Assembly (NCBI GenBank): GCA_019188255.1
Contig: JAETXT010000013.1
Coordinates: 868,001 to 932,000 of the forward strand
DNA: 64,000 nucleotides
Source: Verticillium longisporum
Lineage: Eukaryota; Ascomycota; Sordariomycetes; Glomerellales; Plectosphaerellaceae
Direction: 5' to 3'
In this document: positions 53,231 through 64,000 of the stretch, piece by piece
Position numbering within the stretch: position 1 is the stretch's first letter
How the letters are laid out: each line of letters opens with the position of its first letter
Program-made: the position numbers and the translations under genes
The notes under the pieces: generated by a model
Seen by the model: the letters and a program-made list of their open reading frames with translations, nothing else
The model's database searches: none
Told to the model about the DNA's origin: nothing

Positions 53231-56200
53231 ATGCCCTCATCTCCAGGGTCAGGACTGTTCCTGAAACCCCACAAGCCTGGTGGCCATCTCATGTTCTCGT
53301 CAGGGCCAGGGTTTTTCAATCGCGACGAAAGCATCATCAGCGTCGACACCAGCATTGGGGGCTCTTCTCATTTGACTTCAGCCTCTGCCTGTCTAAAAGG
53401 AGCCTCGCAATCCCCAATATCCAAACAGGCACAGGTCACACCGCCAAGCACCCAGGGCCAGACCTCGGAGTCGTCGGGTCATTGTTCAAACCACTTGCGT
53501 CCGAACACATAGTGTCGTGGTTTGTCGTTCCCTGTGCAAGCAGAACCATGCTGTCGCCTTCGCTATTGGGAGCTCACTGTGGCCCTGGCCCGACAGCTAG
53601 CCAGGTCAGTAGCGATGTCTCGAAGAACGCCTCCGTGATCCCTGGATCATCAGATCGCAAGGCTTCACCAGTACAGCAATGTGATGAGGAGATAGAAGAG
53701 TCTATTCTGGTGGAGGACTCTCAAATGAAGTGTCCCAGGACGGCCCAGTCCAACGATACCCCTGGCGCTGTTAACACTATACCTGGTGGTTCTGACGGCG
53801 CCATCGAAAAGCAATCCCTGAAAGCAGGCCAAGTGAAGCGCTTCACTAAGCCAGCTACAAGCCTGGAGTCTGTCGTGGACGATACCGGTTATTCGTTCCA
53901 GGCAGCACCCTCTTTTAGTCGGGACCAGTTCTCTGGACCACAAGCTAAACCATACGTCCCCACAGCTCAAGATGAACGCCAGCCAAAAAGGAACATCTCT
54001 GCGGCTCAAAACTCGGGAGTTGATTTCATTGTATCTGATCCACAAACCATGGGTGTCGATGAAACAACGCACTTGACCACTAAGCCTGTTGCTGGCCAGC
54101 CTGCACCAGTATTAATGAAGAATGTGGTAGAACACCTACCCTCCGACTCGTTCACACGGCCCCGGTCACTCAGCTCCCCCAAATGTATCAATAAGGCTCC
54201 TGAGCCACGCGAGGAAGCCCTCGCTCCAGGTGTTTCACGATACTTCTCGGGTTACGGCAGCTCAGAGGCGCGGAATACGTCTCAGCCTCTTAGTGGCCCC
54301 GGATTACAACCCAACAGCACAGAGGATCATGATCGCCACCCCAACTTCAGCGCTGGCTCCCCTCTCCAGTCCACTGAGCAGTGCTCGAAAGATCGAAGTA
54401 TCCATCGGGATGACCATCTTCATAGCATCGAACAGCAGACGCCATCCATACCAGAGACCAATAGCAGGAGCCTCAAAATAGCAACAACTTCAACAAAATT
54501 CAGAAACTCGGGTGCCAGTACAGAACATAGCGATCGGCTGACTCGAGGGCGAGTCGACCACAGTCCGCGTGGTTACAAACCAGATGTTCAGCTGCATCAT
54601 TCTCCAGGCCGGATGCGATTTCCACAGAATTGTCCAGATACACCCGCCCCCCCAGAGGCTGCTATGGCAGATTTGGCGATGCCTAGTGCACGTAAAATGA
54701 AGAACGTTGACTATGACAGCCGCCGTTCGGGTCACGCACATCAGACAAGTCGCCCTGTGTGTTCAATCAAGCCTTCGAGTCCATCGGCCTATTCCGCAAT
54801 GTCAAGAGACTCCAACACTTCGAGACGTCGAGATTCAGCAGTTGAAAAGAGCAAGTACCGCTCCGACAGCCGAGCCGAAATGCAGAAGACGTTTGCCGAG
54901 TGGACTGCTAGACTTGAGGACTCCGAGAGGAAGGAGAAGAAGCTAAGTGCTAAGTTGCAGCTGCAAGCCGCCCTGATGAGTGGGAAATGCGATACTATTG
55001 AGCGTAAAGAGGCCGAGGTCGCAGCAATGAGAGAGCGGATAGAGGTTGGGAAACGCCAGTTAATCAAATGTGGTCGTGAAAGGGATTCTATCGCCGCAGA
55101 TTACGACCAACTCCATGCTGATACTCAGGACCTCCAACAGAAATACAAGCAGGTTCAAGCCGAGGTGAAAGAGATGCAATGTAAAAAGGCTCAGGCAGAT
55201 GAGGAGGTTCAAAGGTTGAAGAACGAAATTGAGGAACACAAAAGCAGGTATGGCAAAATGGCAACGCGACTCGCAGACTACAAAATGCGCTTCAACGAGG
55301 CTCTTGACGAGCAGCAAAGGTTCTACAGGCATCAAAAAGCCTTCGTTGACCGAGCGATCCTGGACGCTGAAGAAATGAAGCGGAAGAGTCATGATGAGAG
55401 TGAACGAGCCATTGCCAGAGGAGAGCTGGTGCGCGACGATCTCTCCAAGGCTCTTGAAGCTTGTCGTGCATTTTCACGGAGAGAATCTGACACAGGTGAG
55501 TCGTCAATGAACTCAAGCTCTAGAGTCCCCTGGCTGAAACACGTAAAGTCAATGCCACGCTCAGAGATATCGAGGCAAAGCTACAAGATACTCAGCAGCA
55601 GCTTTTGCAAGAAGTGGAGAGATCAAACAACCTGGAGAGTCAGCTCGACGACCAAAATCAACACGACAAGTTATCGAAAAGTTTTCGAGCGGGGATGGAA
55701 CAGATCCTAGCGCAGATAGCGAGTGACAAAGAACTCACAAAAACCGAAGAATCTGATCTTTTACTCAAAAGGCAAGGTCATGACGCTTACAGAATAGAAA
55801 CTGGGCTGACCGGGATACAGAGTGGATGAAATACTTGCAGCTGTCTCCTCACGCGACCAAGAGCTCCAGCGCCGGGATGAGATGATCAACGGCCTCACAG
55901 CGGCGCTCAAGGGGCATTTCGATGAGCTTGGAGCTGCGCTACGCACAACCAACACCAGTCAGGTGGATTTACGACATTCAATGACCCAATTCCAAGAGAG
56001 CATCCAGAATCAGCTCAGTACGCAGTTGGAAGGACACTGCTTTCGCGAGGCAGATATGCGCCAGGAGCTTATTGAGATGGCTGAAGAGAAGACTCAATGT
56101 GCGACGCTTCTCGATGTTCGATACCGCCAACTAAAAGAAGTTGAGCTTTCGCATGAAAAGAAAACGGAAGAAGCCCAAGGCCTGCGCCTTCAGATCGCGA

Positions 56201-57813
56201 GCCTCGAAAGTACTGCAAATCAGGAAGCGACTATGGCGGACGATATCGCAGAGCTTCGACAGGCATTGTCTAATAAGGACGCCCAGAGCACCATCCTGCA
56301 GCAGCAGATTCAAGACCTCAATGTAACTCACCAAAACGAAATTGCTCTTCTGAAAAAGAACATGGAGCTTGAAATCTCTAGGCTGCAGGAAGAGGCTAAC
56401 GTCAAGACATTGAAGATCTGCGACATGGAGAGCCAACTGCGAGACCAGGCTGAAATGCGCCAAAAAGACACTGAAGACATCAAAGAGAGTCTTGCGAACA
56501 TCCATGAGAGTTTGCAGCAGAAAAGGGAGGAGCCTCTTCGTTCGATTGTCAGTGACACTATCGATGCTGCGATGCAGACGGAGTATCGCGGGACAACAAA
56601 TAGCGGATGCGACGTTGTTTTCGAGGATACTATCGTCGTGCGTAGCGACGTCCGAAATGAACAGCACGCGTCTCCCAGGCATGTTCCTACCCTAGAGCAA
56701 GATGCAACAGCCGAGACAGCAAGATTACGCAGAGATCTGGTTGACGCCGAGCAGCGAATCGCCAATCTAACTCATAGGCTAAAGAGTCCAAGTCAGTCTC
56801 CCATGGATAACAACGCTCTCAACAGGCTCAAGCAAACCAACAATGAGCTCTTGGTGGCCAAACAACAGTTGAGAATACTGGAGGAGCGTGCAGTAGATGT
56901 GGAGGGCATGAACGAACAGTTCCAGACAATGCTCGCGATACAACGAGTCCTACACCACACGCACCAGTCTTGTTTGGCAGAAACAGAAGCAGCCGAGACA
57001 AGGATGAGCAACACTGTTGGCCCTGCTCCTGTTAGACAGTTCGATTTGGAATCTGTAAGCCTCGAACATTCCAAGCCACGCGGCGATGAGCAAAACAGCT
57101 CTCAGCACGACCATGACAACGATGTCTCCCCTACGGCGGTCGTCGTCCAGCTCCGCGAGAAACGTATCGTGCTACGGACACCTAGTCAATCAGAAGCGTG
57201 CGAAGCCCTGCAAAAGGTGTCCAATGACGAAGAGCGCACACAGAGAAGAGTTATGGGACCGACAAAATCGATACTGCGTCGTCGCCCTACCACTGACTCG
57301 AAGGTGTTTGAGCCCATCTCAGGTGGCCCGTTTAAGTTCACTCCAGCCATAAGGAAAAGCGGGCTCCCCTCAGGCCTCAGGGCATATGACCAACCGGTGG
57401 TCGGGCACGTCAAGACTTTTGACCATGTCGCTGACAATCGTGCCATGACAAGGTCGCTCCAAAGCAGCGCGATGGGCCACCATGCAAGGTTCCGAGAGTC
57501 TGGCCTACTTAGTCCCATAGAACGTCAGCGGCGTGAGCTGCAAGCCCCAGGCCCGAGCTTGCAGGCAATCAAAGGCAAGCGGCCAGGACAGTTCGAAAGC
57601 GTCACAGAAAGCAAGAGACCACGGGTGGACGATGACATCGAAGATGTAACGGAAGCAGAAGAGGTCTCCCGTCACTTTTCGACCAAACCCGGCAGCTCTG
57701 GCGCGACAGCGGGGCCAAAGTTGTGTCCAGCAGAGCAGCGTGATCGTCCGAGAAAGGTGACGAAGACATATTCCAAACTGAATCCTGTCAAAGAGACGAT
57801 GGCCGTTTCTTGA
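53231..57813 (+). CDS. Large coiled-coil protein, ~1,460 aa, unknown family
   Basis: The proposed exons are 53231..53498, 53597..55495, 55549..55771 and 55821..57813. The first junction is uncertain: a frame change between about 53470 and 53600 requires an intron, and GTCCGA...CGACAG of 98 bp fits phase. The second intron (53 bp, GTGAGT) is well supported because the coiled coil continues in a new frame. The third is either a GC-AG intron (GCAAGG...ACAG, 49 bp) or a GT-AG one five bases on. The N-terminus (about 1-470) is Ser/Pro-rich and disordered. A long heptad-rich coiled coil spans about residues 500-1170. The C-terminal 250 residues are basic, with a KSILRRR motif and a KRPRVDDD nuclear-localisation-like patch. 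The architecture recalls structural chromosome or spindle-pole proteins, including meiotic transverse-filament proteins, but this is not an identification. Confidence 0.75.
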
Positions 57814-58245
57814 TCGACTGAAGCTGTCATTTTGTTGTGGACGTGTTTCGGCGGCACAGAAGCGCTGGATGAGTAGGCATCTCAACAAGACACAAGTTGT
57901 CGGGCGGCATGCCTCGAAGTCTCTCTGTACTTGTTATCATTCTTTTCCCTCGGATTAGATTGGACGCAGAGGTCAGCCAAATTTGGGACGATGTGGAGGC
58001 GGGCTTATTGTATGCAACAAGGTGGCGATTCTCATGCAAAGATTCTATCCATTGCAATCCATTTGTTATTCTTTCTCTAGAAGAAATACTGCTTGAAGAA
58101 CTGGTATTGTTGGTACATCGTCTCGTTCTTCCCTCCTCACGCATGACTAGAGAGCCGTGGGAGATACGGGCGAGCGCCCCGTGATATCGTGTCATTGTTG
58201 GTACATCTGTAAATACTGGTCTCGACTTTCAAGGCTTAGGCGCGT
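57814..58245. other. Convergent intergenic region
   Basis: 3' flanks of the coiled-coil gene and mitochondrial L33. No gene is recognised. Confidence 0.5.
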
Positions 58246-58660
58246 CTACCTGCCTTTCCGCTTCTGCTCGAGGAACAAGACTTTCCTCCTGACTGTAGTG
58301 TTGTAATTAGCGTTGAATATTGGAAAGCAGGCCGTTCGACCGAACGGGAGAGGCTCGTCGTTGCAAAAACGCTTTGTGTCGGGAGGCTATGCGAGCGATG
58401 GACCCAAGACGGGCAATGCAGAAGAGGAACAATGACAGACGTACTGATGGGATCGTATTTGAGCATGCTCATCGGTGAGGCGGTGCGGGTGCGGTTGAAT
58501 GTGTAGAAGAAGCCCGTCATGGCCATGGACAGGAGGCGGACGGTGATGACACGGGCCTTGGCTGTGTCGGGCGGGCGCGTACGTTAGCCTTTGGACGCAG
58601 TCTTTGCTTCCGATCGCTGGAGGAGGAGGGGGAACATGTGGCCTCACTCTTCTTCGCCAT
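58246..58660 (-). CDS. MRPL39: Mitochondrial ribosomal protein bL33m
   Basis: A small protein of the mitochondrial large ribosomal subunit. The three exons, 58648..58660 (13 nt), 58445..58561 and 58246..58292, give 58 aa. Introns are 86 and 152 bp. The translated product shows the L33 pattern: [18 protein letters not shown], then [22 protein letters not shown] and [12 protein letters not shown]. No single frame covers the gene because both introns shift phase, so it is easily missed by ORF finders. Introns exceed coding length. It is convergent with the coiled-coil gene. Confidence 0.93.
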
Positions 58661-59589
58661 CTTGGAGGTCTTGTTGGACGTGGGGGTGGTTGGCGCTGGT
58701 TCGGAGTCGTGAGGAATTGAGCGTGCGCTCCGGCGTACGATGGGGTTCAATGGCGTCGACGTCTCGGTATCGGGAAGTTTTTGGATTCGAGATTCGACGG
58801 GAGGAAGGACGGGCCGATGCTCAGTATGTAGCAGCTGCTGTCAGCTGGGAGCTCACGGAAAGATCGCATGTCCAAGAAGTGGAGCTGCAGCTGGTACGTG
58901 CCTGTCGCTCTACATGGTACTTGTAATCACGTCTTTCTTGAGTGGTTGCTAAAATGAGCTGCTCCTCCAAAGCTTTAAGGATCGGATCGGTCGGTCGCAA
59001 AGGTGAAACCGTCTCTGTACCTGACCTTGGACCAAACCTGGCAACAAGAATTCCACGTCTGGATCATCACGACCAGTTACCCTGCTGCTATTTCCAGTCC
59101 CATAGCAGACCGAAACCCGCAGCGACAGTTACAGTTGCACGGCTGGCCCCGCCTTCCATTTGCGTGATAGAGCCTCGCCTCGCCGCTGCCCGCTCCGTGT
59201 CTATCGCGCTTATAGACGTTTCTTATCAAACGAACTGGGGGGAACCTCTCTTCTCGACCACAGGCCCCCTCCTTGCCAGACCAGCCTGACTCTCGTCGAC
59301 CCCCTAGTACCTCGTGGCTCGTGGCCCGGCGGGACTTTTCTGACCGACCTGGACCCCAATTCATCGTGGTGTGCTCTGTTCCGTTTTGGTCTGGGCCTCA
59401 ACAGAGCAAAAGGATCGGTGAGGAAAGACCGTGTGTGAGTGTGTCGCAGCAGCCCGCAATAAGAGACCAGTCTTTCGCCCTTCTCTTCTCTTTGCTTACT
59501 CCCACTCTTCTCTCTTGCCTTTGCCCTGCGACGCGCATCAAGCCTCCCTCCCCCGACGCATCCAATCGACTCGACCGCCTGCATCCGTC
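58661..59589. other. Divergent intergenic region, L33 / ALT
   Basis: Upstream of mitochondrial L33 on the left and of the ALT locus on the right. No gene is recognised. Confidence 0.45.
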
Positions 59590-59737
59590 ATGGCGACCGT
59601 GTCGTCGTCCGCGACTCGTCAGTCCCTCGCCGCGCTTGTGCGGCTGCGACACGATCCAGGCGTTGCCTTTGCTGGTCATGTCAGACTGGCGGCGGCCAGT
59701 CGCAGATCGCTGTGTCTGGCACACTCGCGCCTGCAAG
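59590..59737 (+). CDS. Candidate alternative first exon with mitochondrial presequence (ALT)
   Basis: ATG at 59590 opens 49 codons that look like a mitochondrial targeting peptide: rich in Arg, Ala and Ser, amphipathic, with a single acidic residue. A GTGAAG donor follows in phase 1. A pyrimidine-rich acceptor ending in TAG at 60921-60923 has the matching phase and joins this exon to the open frame upstream of the ALT start at 61055. The resulting 1,186 bp intron is long for a fungus but typical of alternative-promoter arrangements. The exon could equally belong to nothing. Confidence 0.35.
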
Positions 59738-61054
59738 GTGAAGCTCCCCACTTTCTTTCTCTTACGTTTGAGCACCTGTCGACATTGATCGAGCAAACAA
59801 TCCCCCCCCCTCGCACGCCGACCCTTCATACGCAGACCCCTCGTACGCCGGCTCCACGTTTTTATCTCGAGTGAGCTATCGCGTCGAGCTAGCACAATTG
59901 ACTTATCGCATCCATCGAATCCATCGACCACAGACCACAGGCCAGATCAAGTCACAAAGCCCTGCGCCTTTGGAGGCTCTTGGCAATCAGCAAGCTGTGT
60001 ATCGAGAGAAGGAAAGCTATGACTCAAGCTTTCGCCTTGTACGCCTGTAACCCCCAAAGATGTGTACCCCCAAAAGTGGCCCCAAACGACGCCTATCCAC
60101 GACCCTCGCCGCCTCGAAACTCTCCCCGGCTGCCCCCGAAACCGGAGTTTGCTCTTGGGGCAGGGATCCAAGTCAGCGAGGTAGCTCCAGACCAAAGAGC
60201 CGTCGGACCAAACACGCGGCAGACCGCCCGCCGGCTGCCCGGTTACCATCGCTCGAAGGAGGCTGTTTTGGCACTTGCAGCTGGGGAACTCGGGAATTGG
60301 ACTACCCTGATCCATGACGAGCAGATACCGCGGGTCAGGCCGGTTGACCAGTGTCGACGCCGCATCCCGCGTCCCAAGCCCGACAGGGCCGTCCGTGTCT
60401 TGCCATGACCAGGCTTTCTACCTGCCTGCCAACATTGTTGCCTACTCGCATCAGGTGCAGTGCTTCAGGTGCTGTGGGAGAACGGGTCATCAGACGACAC
60501 GACAGGAATAGTGCGCTGATCATCCCGCTCACACCCGCCGCGTCGGTTTCGTGGGTGGCATGTTTGCTGTTCACACGGCCCACGGTCGAGTGTCATGGCT
60601 TGGTTGGGCCTTGTCTAGAGTCCTAAGTGAAGCTTGTTCCTGACATTGATTCCCCATGCCCCCTTCAAAACCCATGCTGTCCGCCACGTCGTTTCCCCAT
60701 CTGCGATTGTTGCACTTTGACTTTGCTATGCCGAAGACTTCTTGCACCCTGATTCACCCGTCTCAACAAGGTAACAGCCATTAGTGTGGCCATACGTTTC
60801 CAATTCACCTCCACTATTACCTACAAATTGCTCCGTCTCTGCTCTCCTAGCATACAAATAAAGCGGATCCGCAGGCGGTCTGTTCGAGTCAGCCTGTTAA
60901 CTTGAATTTGCGACGCTTTCTAGATACCCCGCGATCTTCAACACAGATTGCCCCGCCACGCCGAGCTCACCACCAACAACCTCCCTCGACGCTTCCGTTC
61001 GAGAGTCGCAGCAACAGCAACCAGCAGCAGCCTTTCCGACAGCAGCGACGCGTC
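59738..61054. other. Leader/putative long intron before ALT
   Basis: No independent gene is recognised. A 142-codon frame at 59980..60408 has no domain. An A/T-rich TATA-like patch (CATACAAATAAAG) near 60851-60863 sits about 190 bp before the ALT ATG and probably drives the short transcript. The ALT frame stays open back to a stop at 60848-60850. Confidence 0.5.
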
Positions 61055-62583
61055 ATGTCCACAAAGCCCGGCCCGCGCCTGAACGCGCAAAACATCAATC
61101 CCAATGTCGTCGCCGCCCAGTACGCTGTCCGCGGCGAACTTGCCGTCAAGTCCGAGGAGTACCGAGCGAAGCTCGCCAAGGGCGACAAGGACCTTCCTTT
61201 CGACCAGGTCATCTCCGCCAACATTGGCAACCCCCAGCAGCTCGACCAGAAGCCCATCACCTTCTTCCGACAGGTCCTGAGTCTCATGGAGAACCCCCTG
61301 CTGCTCGAGCACAAGGACGTTCTCACGAACCAGCTGGGCTACAAGACCGACGTCATTGAGCGTGCCGAGTGGTTGCTGAGCAAGGTCGGCTCTGTGGGCG
61401 CCTACAGTGCCAGTGCCGGCGTGCCTGCGATCAAGGAGAGCATCGCCAAGTTCATTGAGCGTGAGTCACAATCGACCCCTCCCTGCACCCTGCCAACAGC
61501 AACGTTTCGCCCTAACAATTCTTCTCTAGGTCGCGATGGCTTCCCTGCCGACCCCTCCAAGATCTACCTCTCTGGCGGCGCATCCTCGGGCGTCAACACT
61601 CTGCTCAACGTCATCTGCGCCGGCCCCAAGACGGGCGTCCTCGTCCCCATCCCCCAATACCCCCTCTACACCGCCTCTCTCGCCGTCCTCAATGCCACCT
61701 GCGTGCCGTACTACCTCGACGAGGCCGCGGGCTGGGGCACCGACCTCGACACGATCCGCACCGCACACGCCAAGGCCAAGGAGGCCGGCACCGACGTCCG
61801 CGCCCTCGTCGTCATCAACCCCGGCAACCCCACCGGTGCCTCGCTGCCCGAGGACAACATCCGTGCCATTCTCGACTTTGCGCGCGAGGAGAACCTTGTC
61901 GTGCTCGCCGACGAGGTCTACCAGACCAACGTCTTTGAGGGCCGCTTCTACTCGTTCAAGCAGGTGCTGCGCGCCCTGCAGTCGGAGAACAAGGACGGCA
62001 AGTTCGACCACCAGGAGCTCGCGTCCCTGCACTCCGTCTCCAAGGGCATGGTCGGCGAGTGCGGCCACCGCGGCGGCTTCTTTGAGCTCGTCGGCTTCGC
62101 CCCCGAGGTCGAGGCCGAGATTTACAAGTTTGTCTCCATCACCCTCTGCGCCCCCGTCGTCGGCCAGTGCATGGTCGAGCTCATGGTCCGGCCCCCGTCG
62201 CCGGCGAGCCCTCGTACGAGCTCTATGACCGCGAGTACAGCCGCATCTTCAACGGCCTGCGCGAGCGCGCCGTCGCCCTCCACAAGGCCTTTTCCGACAT
62301 GGAGGGCGTCGAGTGCGGCACGCCACAGGGCAGCATGTACCTCTTCCCCACCATCCGGCTGCCCGCGCGCGCCGCCGAGGCCGCCGCCAAGGAGGGCCGC
62401 AAGGCCGACGAGTTCTACTGCCTACGCCTGCTCGAGGCCACGGGCATCTGCGTCGTGCCCGGCAGTGGCTTTGGCCAGAAGGAGGGCACCCTGCACTTCC
62501 GCACCACCTTCCTGGCGCCGGGGACCGAATGGGTCGGTCGCATTGTCGACTTTCACAAGAAGTTCATGGACGAGTTTCGTTGA
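61055..62583 (+). CDS. ALT1: Alanine aminotransferase, one-base frameshift at a C5 run
   Basis: A class-I PLP enzyme interconverting alanine/2-oxoglutarate and pyruvate/glutamate. Exons are 61055..61460 and 61530..62583, with a 69 bp intron that yields FIERRDGFPADPSK. Conserved blocks: NINPNVVAAQYAVRGELAV, ISANIGNPQQL, LSGGASSGVNTLL, INPGNPTGASL, ADEVYQTNVF, and SVSKGMVGECGHRGG containing the PLP lysine. The frame breaks at C5 (62192-62196), between VELMVRPP and VAGEPSYELYD. One extra C gives 1,461 nt and 486 aa with the normal C-terminus (GTLHFRTTFLAPGTEW). The start at 61055 gives a cytosolic form; an upstream exon may add a mitochondrial presequence. Confidence 0.93.
62192..62196 (+). other. 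ALT1: Apparent frameshift site in ALT (C5 run)
   Basis: CGG CCC CCG TCG reads out of frame. CGG CCC CCC GTC would continue into the conserved V-A-G-E-P-S-Y block found in the +1 frame. Confidence 0.85.
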
Positions 62584-62971
62584 AGTGCATGCATAGACCA
62601 CAGTGAAGTGCACGCATGATGATCAATGACAGATGCTCGGAAAGATGGTGGAGGAACACTGATGAATCGAAGACACCTTCGTTTTCCTTGGGACACTGAA
62701 GATTGCGGCGGAGGAAAAAAAGAAAGAGGCCATGGGGGTTGGTTAGCAGCCATGGCATCCAGAGCGTTGCATAGAGCATTTTTTTGGGTATGCGATTCAA
62801 CACGTGATGTGAATGCGTGAAGTGACCGTGACCGTGACCTCTCCACTTATCCCATATCACCGCGCAGCCCATCATCTCCATCTGGCTGGTCTATTGTGAG
62901 GTATCGCTATCATACAGGATAATCGCACACAAACTCATCCCTCTTGCCCCCGCCTGCGACGCCGCTCTTGT
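62584..62971. other. Convergent intergenic region
   Basis: 3' flanks of ALT and RPN7, about 0.4 kb, with no gene recognised. Confidence 0.5.
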
Positions 62972-64000
62972 CTACGCCCTCTCGCTTCCCCTGAGGCGCA
63001 CGGCCTGGCCGTACTTTTGCAGCTTCGTGATGAGCTGGTCACCTTGGCGGACGACGTCCTGGTACTGCTTGTTCTTGTCGTCGGGTCGGTTCGTCTCGAT
63101 GACGCCCTTGCCGGAGACGCGGTCAATCGTGCAGGGGATGCGGCCGGCGGCGATGAAGCGGGCGAGGTCACTGCAAACATGTCAGTCAGTGTGAAATCTC
63201 TTGCTGCCTCTTCGGCACGACACTGCCGAGTGTGCCTGGGAGAGGGGAAGGGGGACATACCGATCGAGGAAATCGACGGTGACGCCAAAGTCGGTGGCCA
63301 TGGTGTCGAGGCCGACGACGCGGTAGCTCTGCAGCAGCTGCTGGTAGGCGCGGAGGCGCATCTCGCGCACGAACCACTGCTTGTGCTCGTGCAGATAGCG
63401 GTCCTGGGCGAGCAAGGACTCCTCGACCCGGCCGTGGGCCTGGAAGATGAACTTGTAGCTGCCGTGGTACAGGCTCGGGACGAGCTGGTCGAGGGGCGAG
63501 AAGTCGATGGCCATCTCGGCTTCGGGCTGCTCGGTGCTGGAGCCGAGTGTCGTCAGGTTGACCGCCGTCTTGGCGCCCTTTTTGACCGAGGTCGAGGCCT
63601 CCTCAGCCGAGCTCGAGTCGTCGGCGCCGGGGCCGGCGCTGAGGGCGCCCGAGAGGGCGAGCATCTTGTCCTCGCCGTCGCCGAGGATGGCCTTGATCTC
63701 GGGGGCGTCGACGACCTTGCTCTTGAAGTCGACGCGTTTCAGCGAGACGGAACCGGCGAGCACAGAGTAGACGACGAGGGACGAGTACGTGCAGAGCTCG
63801 TAGCTGGTGAAGGTGGAGAGGGAGTCGAGGAGGAGGGGCGCCGTGGCAGCGTAAGAGCGGATCGTCAGGAGGTGGAGGCCTTCGTAGGCCTTGAGACGGT
63901 TGCGACGATCCCAGTCACCGCCCGACTCAACGAGCGCCTTGGCACGCTCGACGTGCTTCTTCGTCAGGAGCTTGTCGCCGTAGAAGAGGCCCATGCGGAC
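62972..64000 (-). CDS. RPN7: 26S proteasome lid subunit Rpn7 (5' end outside the window)
   Basis: The PCI-domain lid subunit equivalent to human PSMD6. The visible exons are 63261..64000 (continuing beyond the edge) and 62972..63170, with a 90 bp intron. 312 residues are visible. The segment GLFYGDKLLTKKHVERAK, then GGDWDRRNRLKAYEGLHLL, and STFTSYELCTYSSLVVYSVL are diagnostic. The C-terminal PCI/winged-helix part follows (FIAAGRIPCTIDRVSGKGVI, then ETNRPDDKN). A low-complexity Ser/Ala/Glu-rich insert between the TPR-like and PCI parts is usual for fungal orthologues. The frame is open through 64000 (V-R-M-G-L), so the true start lies to the right. Confidence 0.95.

Noticed and set aside
59980..60408. 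142-codon plus-strand frame before ALT
   Set aside because: Pro/Arg-rich with no domain, and it lies in the ALT leader or putative long intron.

Overview
The window looks like a chromosome segment of a filamentous ascomycete (Pezizomycotina, most likely Sordariomycetes). Genes carry short introns of about 50-150 bp with GT(A/G)AGT-type donors and CTAAC/CTGAC-like branch points. Coding regions are GC-rich. Typical fungal families are present: Zn2Cys6 regulators, a PTH11-type membrane protein, CreC and CreD, SLM1 and Miro. No virus, transposon, tRNA, rRNA or CRISPR array was recognised. I built gene models by hand by matching splice-site phase to protein-family expectations.

Layout. 1.7-8.0 kb: SLM1-like PH protein, a small hypothetical gene and the arrestin creD, all on the minus strand. 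8.0-15.5 kb: a gene-poor stretch with homopolymers and recurring TACATGTA-like palindromes. 15.5-18.8 kb: two divergent Zn2Cys6 regulators, one apparently truncated and one with an in-frame TGA. 19.0-23.7 kb: an intracellular GH32 invertase and a sugar-porter MFS permease, divergently transcribed from a 0.9 kb promoter that holds two near-identical CGG-N-CCG palindromes and several CreA-type sites. 24.8-27.2 kb: creC. The rest is housekeeping or conserved genes: Miro GTPase, ataxin-10/Ctr86-like protein, methylthioadenosine phosphorylase, a secreted carboxylesterase, a PTH11-like 7TM protein, MED13, ENP2/NOL10, a small single-pass membrane protein, a 1,460-residue coiled-coil protein, mitochondrial L33, alanine aminotransferase and RPN7 (cut by the right edge).

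How the genes may work together. The 17-24 kb block reads as a sucrose (or other beta-fructofuranoside or alpha-glucoside) import-and-hydrolysis cluster. The permease brings in the sugar, a signal-peptide-less invertase splits it in the cytosol, and the neighbouring Zn2Cys6 protein is the natural candidate to bind the paired palindromes. Two carbon-catabolite-repression genes of the ubiquitin branch, creD (arrestin adaptor for the HulA/Rsp5 ligase) and creC (partner of the CreB deubiquitinase), flank this block within 21 kb.

Cautions and oddities. Three conserved genes (creC, MTAP, ALT) each need exactly one extra C in a C/G homopolymer to stay in frame, which points to a systematic consensus error. 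The sugar-cluster regulator has a different kind of lesion, a single in-frame TGA with open reading frame on both sides. The last 17 genes alternate strand perfectly.
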